From contig JAVBQA010000030.1 of NCBI GenBank assembly GCA_031549325.1, positions 10,795 through 74,794 of the forward strand: a stretch of 64,000 nt of DNA. Reading direction: 5' to 3'. Shown here in pieces: positions 59,070 to 64,000 of this stretch; the first letter of the stretch is position 1; each line of letters opens with the position of its first letter. The notes under the pieces were generated by a model that had not been told where the DNA came from, searched no databases, and was given only the letters and a program-made list of their open reading frames with translations. The position numbers and the translations under genes were made by a program. The stretch comes from JAJDGF01 sp031549325 (GTDB lineage: Bacteria > Bacillota > Clostridia > Christensenellales > Aristaeellaceae).

Positions 59070-59098
59070 TTGACGATGAGGGAATCTTTGGGTATAAT
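59070..59098 (+). promoter_or_regulatory. promoter of the 59151 gene
   Basis: TTGACG (59070-59075) and TATAAT (59093-59098) with a 17-base spacer. Confidence 0.8.
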
Positions 59099-59150
59099 CA
59101 CTGTTAGGCTTTCCAAAGGGAGCCATGAAATTTGAGGGGGAACATGACCG

Positions 59151-60194
59151 ATGAAGAAACTCATTTCGTTGCTGTTGGTGCTGACGCTGGCGCTCGTCTG
59201 CTGCGTGGTTCACGCCGAGATACCCGTCTGCTGCGGGGCCAAGGCCGAGACGCTCGCCAAGGGCAGCCTGAACGCCGTGGCCGAGGTGGTGCGCCGCAAC
59301 AGCTCGTTCACCGCCGAGTCCTGGCCGGAGATCTGGATCTCGCCGATTTTTGACGACCACATCATCGGCCAGACCGACCCGGAGAAGTATCCCGCCAAGT
59401 TCCTGCACTTCGCGCCGCTTCCGGACACGGCGCCGATGGACTTTTCTTACGATCAGGCGACGTTTGTGAACCATGAGAAGATGCAGCTGCTTGGCTATTA
59501 CGCCTACGACCGCTACGCGTTCGAGCTGTTCCTGGAGAAGGCCGAGGAGCAGAACACCATCGCCGACGGATCCGACGGCGTGGCGATGTTCGTGCAGCCG
59601 GACAGCGGGCGGGCCCGCGCGCTGATCGACTTGAAGCCCCAGTTTGGCGGCACGGCCAAGCTCGAAATCGTGATCAGCGACTATAACGACGCCACGGCGG
59701 ACGAGCTGAAGCAGATGATCCAGGCTGAGGCGGAGCGCGTGCAGGGCGCGATGCGGCTGGAGGAAACGGGTCATTACTGGTCGGACGGCGTGTTCCAGAG
59801 CGTGAAGCTGGTGTCCAATAACGAGCGGGCGACGGCCATGATCGACACAAGCGCCCTGACGGTTGCCAAGCTCGATCCCAACAGGCTGGTGTCCAAGGTG
59901 TTCGTGAAGCAGGGCCAGGTGGCCAGCACCGAGATCTCGCTGGACAGCTATTCCTACGCGCTCAGCAAGTTCGAGGAGAAGGATCCGGCCGCCTCCGAGG
60001 AAGCGCTGGCTGACGGCACGGCGTACACCAGCTACACGTCCGAGTACACCGGCTACGCCGCGTTCCCGCTGCTGGGGGAGGGCGGGCACGGCCCGCTGTA
60101 CCTGACGGTCAGGATCGATTGCGGGCCCGAGGCGTTCAAGGAGAAGCTGGAGGCGGTGTATAAGCTCATCACGCTCCAGGTCGAGGCCGAATAA
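59151..60194 (+). CDS. exported protein of unknown function
   Basis: 347 residues. The signal peptide is 1-22 (LISLLLVLTLALVCCVVHA); the Cys pair lies inside the hydrophobic core, so lipid attachment is doubtful. The mature protein has no repeats or recognised motifs. It contains WPEIWISPIFDDHIIGQTDPEKYPAKFLHF and a long C-terminal alpha/beta region ending VYKLITLQVEAE. GAGGGGG lies upstream. It resembles small lineage-specific surface proteins, and no function can be given. Confidence 0.7.
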   Translation: MKKLISLLLVLTLALVCCVVHAEIPVCCGAKAETLAKGSLNAVAEVVRRNSSFTAESWPEIWISPIFDDHIIGQTDPEKYPAKFLHFAPLPDTAPMDFSYDQATFVNHEKMQLLGYYAYDRYAFELFLEKAEEQNTIADGSDGVAMFVQPDSGRARALIDLKPQFGGTAKLEIVISDYNDATADELKQMIQAEAERVQGAMRLEETGHYWSDGVFQSVKLVSNNERATAMIDTSALTVAKLDPNRLVSKVFVKQGQVASTEISLDSYSYALSKFEEKDPAASEEALADGTAYTSYTSEYTGYAAFPLLGEGGHGPLYLTVRIDCGPEAFKEKLEAVYKLITLQVEAE

Positions 60195-60302
60195 GGCCGG
60201 GGGGATGGCAGCCGGAGGCGCAGGGGAATCATTCCTCCTGGCAGGGTTTCTGGGGACGGCGTCCCCAAGCCGCCGGAGGCCGTGACCCGGATTTGAAAAG
60301 AG

Positions 60303-60344
60303 GATACCCCCCTGATGGTCGCGACCATCGGGGGGTATCTTTTT
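60303..60344 (+). terminator. strong terminator after the 59151 gene
   Basis: GATACCCCC (60303-60311) with GGGGGTATC (60330-60338), enclosing the palindrome GATGGTCGCGACCATC, then six T (60339-60344). REP-like palindromes flank it (60205-60290, 60387-60430), filling the 254-base gap before hydA. Confidence 0.85.
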
Positions 60345-60448
60345 TGAAATATGGCGCTGCGCGCTCCGTGGGCTTGAGGGCTCCGCCCTTAAAATCCCGC
60401 CAAAGGGCATCATGCCCTTTGGAATCCCCACTGGTCGTCGCCCTGGCC

Positions 60449-62194
60449 TTATTGGTACTTGGGGCGGGTTTCGTAGTGGGTGTGCAGCAGTTCGTGCGAC
60501 TTGTGCCCGTTGGGCTTGCCCAGGAAATCCTTGTAGATCTGCTTGATCTCCGGATTTTCATGGGACTTGCGGATGGGCTTGTCCGCGTCCTCCTTGTAGA
60601 TCGCCTTGGCGCGCAGCGTGCGCGGGTCGGCCTTCTCGCGCGCCTCGGGGGACACGATCGGCTGGCCGCCGCCGTTCACGCAGCCGCCCGGGCAGGCCAT
60701 GACTTCGATGAACGTCAGCCCCGGGCGCTTGCCCTCGCGGATCTCGTCCAGCAGCTTGGAGGCCATGCCGGTGGAATGCGCCACCGCCACTTTGACCTTC
60801 AGGCCGTTCAGATCCAGCTCGGTCTCCTTGATGCCCTCGAGCCCGCGCACGGCCTTGAAGTTCACGTCTTCCAGCGTCTTCTCGGTGATGGCTTCATAGG
60901 CGGTTCTCAGCGCCGCCTCCCTCACGCCGCCGGTGGCGCCGAAGATCACGCCCGCGCCGGAAGAGTCGCCCATCAGCGTGTCGAAGTCCTGATCGGGCAG
61001 GCTCGCGAAGTCGATGCCGGCCTGCTTGATCATCCGCGCCAGCTCGCGGGTGGTGATGACGACGTCCACGTCCGCCATGCCGTCATGGCCCATCTCCGGG
61101 CGCGCGGCCTCGAACTTCTTGGCGGTGCACGGCATCACCGACACGACCACGATGCTCTTCGGGTCGATCTTGTTCGCCTCGGCGTAGTAGGTCTTGGTCA
61201 TCGCGCCCTGCATGGTGTGGGGCGATTTGCAGCTCGAGAGGTTCGGGATGAAGTCCGGGTAGTTGGTCTCGCAGAACTTGACCCAGCCCGGCGAGCAGCT
61301 GGTGATCATGGGCAGCACGCCGCCGCCCTTCACGCGGTCGATCAGCTCGTGCGCCTCTTCCATGATGGTCAGGTCGGCGCCGAAATCCACGTCGAACACC
61401 TTGTCAAAGCCCAGGCGGTGCAGCGCGCACGCCATCTTGCCGGTGACCGAGGTGCCCATGGGGATGCCGAACTCCTCGCCCAGCGCGACGCGCACGGCCG
61501 GGGCGGTCTGCACGACCACATGCTTGGCGGGGTCTGCGATCGCGGCCCAGACCTTCTTGGTGTCGTCCTTCTCGGTCAGCGCGCCGGTGGGGCACACCGA
61601 GATGCACTGGCCGCAGTTCACGCAGCCGGTGCCCGCCAGCGCGCCGCCGAACGGCGACTCGATGGCGGTGTTGAAGCCGCGCTTGGTGGCGCCGATGACG
61701 CTCACATTCTGCACCTTCTCGCACACCGCCACGCAGCGGCGGCACAGGATGCACTTGCTGTTGTCGCGCACGATGGACGGGGACACATCGTCGATCTTGG
61801 ACTCGGTCATGGAGCCCTGGAACGCGTACTCGTTGTCTACGCCGTACTCGTTGCACAGGCCCTGCAGCTCGCAGCTGGTGGAGCGCACGCAGCTGAGGCA
61901 GCTCTTGTTGTGGTTGCTGAGCAGCAGCTCCAGGTTGATTCTCCTGGCTTCGCGCACGGCGGGGGTGTTGGTCTTGACGGCCATGCCCTCGGCGACGGGC
62001 AGCACGCACGCGGCCTGGAGGGCTCTCGCGCCGGTGTCCACAACGCACATGCGGCAGGCGCCGATTTCGTTGATGCCCGCCAGGTAGCACAGCGTTGGAA
62101 TGCGCACACCGGCGGCCTTCGCGGCGTCCAGCACGGTGGAGCCAGCAGGAACGGAAACTGAAACGCCGTCAATGGTCAGCGTAATGTTGTTCAT
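60449..62194 (-). CDS. hydA: NADH-dependent [FeFe] hydrogenase catalytic subunit
   Basis: 581 residues. A [2Fe-2S] domain (C36,C47,C50,C63), a His-Cys3 cluster (H95,C99,C102,C108) and two [4Fe-4S] motifs (CILCRRCVAVCEK, CVNCGQCISVCP) lead to the H-cluster domain. L1 is TSCSPGWVKF, L2 is VMPCTAKKFE and L3 is EVMACPGGCVNGGG. The domain order is that of HydA of trimeric, often electron-bifurcating hydrogenases that make H2 from NADH and ferredoxin. GGAGG lies upstream of ATG 62194. It is 14 bases downstream of hydB on the same strand. Confidence 0.95.
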   Translation of the reverse strand: MNNITLTIDGVSVSVPAGSTVLDAAKAAGVRIPTLCYLAGINEIGACRMCVVDTGARALQAACVLPVAEGMAVKTNTPAVREARRINLELLLSNHNKSCLSCVRSTSCELQGLCNEYGVDNEYAFQGSMTESKIDDVSPSIVRDNSKCILCRRCVAVCEKVQNVSVIGATKRGFNTAIESPFGGALAGTGCVNCGQCISVCPTGALTEKDDTKKVWAAIADPAKHVVVQTAPAVRVALGEEFGIPMGTSVTGKMACALHRLGFDKVFDVDFGADLTIMEEAHELIDRVKGGGVLPMITSCSPGWVKFCETNYPDFIPNLSSCKSPHTMQGAMTKTYYAEANKIDPKSIVVVSVMPCTAKKFEAARPEMGHDGMADVDVVITTRELARMIKQAGIDFASLPDQDFDTLMGDSSGAGVIFGATGGVREAALRTAYEAITEKTLEDVNFKAVRGLEGIKETELDLNGLKVKVAVAHSTGMASKLLDEIREGKRPGLTFIEVMACPGGCVNGGGQPIVSPEAREKADPRTLRAKAIYKEDADKPIRKSHENPEIKQIYKDFLGKPNGHKSHELLHTHYETRPKYQ

Positions 62195-62208
62195 CGCGGT
62201 TGTCCTCC

Positions 62209-64000
62209 TTACTTTCTCAAGATCGCGCCGAACTTGCACTTCTCCATGCAAGCGCCGCACTTGATGCACTTGGATTGATCGATCACATGCGGCTCCTTGA
62301 CGGTGCCGGTGATCGCGCCCACCGGGCAAACCCGGGCGCACAGCGTGCATCCCTTGCACTTGTCGGCGACGATCGAATACTGCAGCAGCTTGGTGCAAAC
62401 GCCGGCCGGGCAGCGCTGCTCATAGATGTGCGCCTCGTATTCGTCGCGGAAGTAGCGCAGCGTGGACAGCACCGGGTTTGGGGCGGTCTGCCCCAAGCCG
62501 CACAGCGCGGTGTTCTTGATGTTCTGCGCCAGCATCTCAAGCTTTTCGATGTCGCCCTGCCTGCCCTTGCCCTCGGTGATGCGATCCAGGATCTCGAGCA
62601 TTCTGCGGGTGCCCACGCGGCACGGGGTGCACTTGCCGCAGCTCTCGTCGACCGTAAAGTCGAGGAAGAAACGCGCGATGTCCACCATGCAGTTGTCCTC
62701 GTCCATGACGATCATGCCGCCCGAGCCCATCATGGAGCCTACGGCGATCAGGTTGTCGTAATCGACAGGCGTTTCGATGAGGGAGCTGGGGATACAGCCG
62801 CCCGACGGGCCGCCGGTCTGCACGGCCTTGAACGCCTTGCCGTTCGGGCAGCCGCCGCCGATGTCGTAGATGATCTCCTTGAGCGTGGTGCCCATGGGGA
62901 CTTCGACCAGCCCGGTGTTGTTGATTTTGCCGCCCAGCGCGAACACTTTCGTGCCCTTGCTCTTCTCGGTGCCCATCGCGGCGAACCAATCGGCGCCGTT
63001 GAGGATGATCTGGCACACGTTGGCGTAGGTTTCCACGTTGTTGAGCAGCGTGGGCTTCTCAAACAGGCCCTTCACCGCCGGGAACGGCGGGCGGGGGCGC
63101 GGCTCGCCGCGCTCGCCCTCGATGGACGCGATCAGCGCGGTTTCCTCGCCGCAGACAAACGCGCCCGCGCCCAGGCGGATGTCCAGGTCAAAGTTGAAGT
63201 CTGTTCCAAAGATGCCCTCTCCGAGCAGTCCGTATTCGCGCGCCTGATCGATGGCGATCTGCAGGCGCTTCACGGCGATGGGGTACTCGGCGCGCACGTA
63301 GATGAAGCCCTGATCGGCGCCCACCGCGTAGCCCGCGATGGCCATGGCCTCGATCAGCGCGTGGGGGTCGCCCTCCAGCACCGAGCGGTCCATGAACGCG
63401 CCCGGGTCGCCCTCGTCGGCGTTGCAGCACACGTACTTCTTCTCGGAAGGCGTGTTGTAGGTGAACTGCCACTTCATGCCGGTGCTGAATCCGCCGCCGC
63501 CGCGGCCGCGCAGCCCGGATTTTTTGATCTGGTCGATGATCTCCTCGCGCGTCATCTCGGTCAGCGCCTTGCACAGCGCCTTGTAGCCGTCAAACGCGAT
63601 GTACTCGTCGATGTTCTCCGGGTTGATGACGCCGCAGTTCCTGAGCGCGACGCGCTTTTGCTTCTTGTAGAACTGCACATCGTCCAGCGCGCGGATCGCG
63701 CCGCTGTCCTCGACGGAGTCCTTGTGCAGCAGCTTGGTGACCACGCGCCCCTTGATCAGGTGCTCGTTCACGATGGTGTCCACATCGGCCTTCTGGATGC
63801 GGCTGTAGAACGCGCCTTCCGGGTACACAATCACGATGGGGCCGGCTTCGCACAGCCCGAAACAGCCGGTCTTGACCAGCTTGACTTCTTTTTCAAGTTT
63901 GTTCTGCGAAAGCAGCTCCTCGAAGCGGTCGAACAGCTGCATGGAACCGGACGACGTGCAGCCGGTGCCGCCGCAGATCAGGACATGGGAACGGAAAAGG
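62209..64000 (-). CDS. hydB: NADH-binding hydrogenase subunit HydB (NuoF-like; 5' end outside window)
   Basis: 597 codons are visible and the start lies beyond base 64000, probably only a few codons away. A thioredoxin-like [2Fe-2S] region (HVLICGGTGCTSSGS, KTGCFGLCEAGP) is followed by the NuoF domain with FMN/NADH-binding RGRGGGGFSTGMKW and VCGEETALIASIEG. An SLBB-like part and the Fe-S site CGKCTPCRVGTRR come next. Two C-terminal [4Fe-4S] motifs (CKGCTLCARVCPVGA, CIKCGACMEKCKFGA) distinguish HydB from NuoF of complex I. It passes electrons from NADH to HydA. A hydC gene is expected just upstream, outside the window. Confidence 0.95.
   Translation of the reverse strand, partial: LFRSHVLICGGTGCTSSGSMQLFDRFEELLSQNKLEKEVKLVKTGCFGLCEAGPIVIVYPEGAFYSRIQKADVDTIVNEHLIKGRVVTKLLHKDSVEDSGAIRALDDVQFYKKQKRVALRNCGVINPENIDEYIAFDGYKALCKALTEMTREEIIDQIKKSGLRGRGGGGFSTGMKWQFTYNTPSEKKYVCCNADEGDPGAFMDRSVLEGDPHALIEAMAIAGYAVGADQGFIYVRAEYPIAVKRLQIAIDQAREYGLLGEGIFGTDFNFDLDIRLGAGAFVCGEETALIASIEGERGEPRPRPPFPAVKGLFEKPTLLNNVETYANVCQIILNGADWFAAMGTEKSKGTKVFALGGKINNTGLVEVPMGTTLKEIIYDIGGGCPNGKAFKAVQTGGPSGGCIPSSLIETPVDYDNLIAVGSMMGSGGMIVMDEDNCMVDIARFFLDFTVDESCGKCTPCRVGTRRMLEILDRITEGKGRQGDIEKLEMLAQNIKNTALCGLGQTAPNPVLSTLRYFRDEYEAHIYEQRCPAGVCTKLLQYSIVADKCKGCTLCARVCPVGAITGTVKEPHVIDQSKCIKCGACMEKCKFGAILRK

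Overview
The window is G+C-rich bacterial DNA from an anaerobic member of the Firmicutes, class Clostridia. The evidence is a SCIFF peptide beside its radical SAM maturase, stage II sporulation protein P, a multi-subunit NADH-type [FeFe] hydrogenase, a linked sensory [FeFe] hydrogenase cluster, FeoAB, Rrf2 beside cysteine synthase, and promoters and intrinsic terminators of Firmicutes type. The genus cannot be named from the sequence. I saw no rRNA, tRNA, CRISPR array, intact insertion sequence or prophage.

Layout. 1-6.6 kb: a cut-off sugar-phosphate isomerase, a hybrid histidine kinase with a duplicated PAS unit, a NudC-type Nudix enzyme, a small zincin, and a LacI regulator convergent with a DapA-family lyase. 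The lyase promoter has a perfect 14-bp palindrome in its spacer. 6.7-14.3 kb: a GntR regulator, then the housekeeping run plsX-acpP-rnc-smc-ftsY. 14.4-19.1 kb: rrf2-cysK, a PLP decarboxylase-family enzyme, and scfA-scfB. 19.4-28.3 kb: murA, rluF-like, DUF1015, rlmI-like, feoAB and mnmG. 28.3-36.7 kb: a secreted PIG-L protein with an altered active site, a nucleotide-sugar dehydratase, a pyridoxal kinase, scpA with an M50 protease, an SDR and small conserved proteins. 36.7-38.6 kb: an antibiotic-resistance-type ABC-F ATPase behind an attenuator-like leader. 38.6-47.8 kb: a stretch rich in exported proteins (glycan-binding, peptidoglycan-binding, SH3), a YlbJ-like membrane protein, two tandem esterases, spoIIP and DUF1614. 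47.9-53 kb: DUF1062, a possible structured RNA, a three-gene ABC-2 exporter behind a leader peptide and terminator, and rmuC. 53-57.1 kb: the sensory hydrogenase operon (PHP, two DRTGG proteins, an RsbW-like ATPase, the hydrogenase-like protein and a SPOR protein). 57.2-60.2 kb: DUF6062, an LD-carboxypeptidase and a secreted protein. 60.4-64 kb: hydA and the start-truncated hydB.

How the parts fit. HydA and HydB would couple NADH (and probably ferredoxin) oxidation to H2 formation. The nearby sensory hydrogenase set probably reports H2 or redox state to regulation. RNA-level control appears repeatedly. A terminator separates scfA from scfB, a terminator-like hairpin separates rrf2 from cysK, and leader attenuators precede two candidate drug-resistance loci.

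Most unusual non-coding items. (1) A ~185-bp element occurs at 19135-19319 and 44875-45060. Its ends are nearly invariant, its middle varies but stays foldable, and it ends in a T-run. It may be an undescribed structured RNA or a palindrome-associated mobile element. (2) A ~187-nt candidate RNA with its own promoter and terminator lies at 48545-48731. (3) A 159-bp MITE-like inverted repeat lies at 40436-40594.
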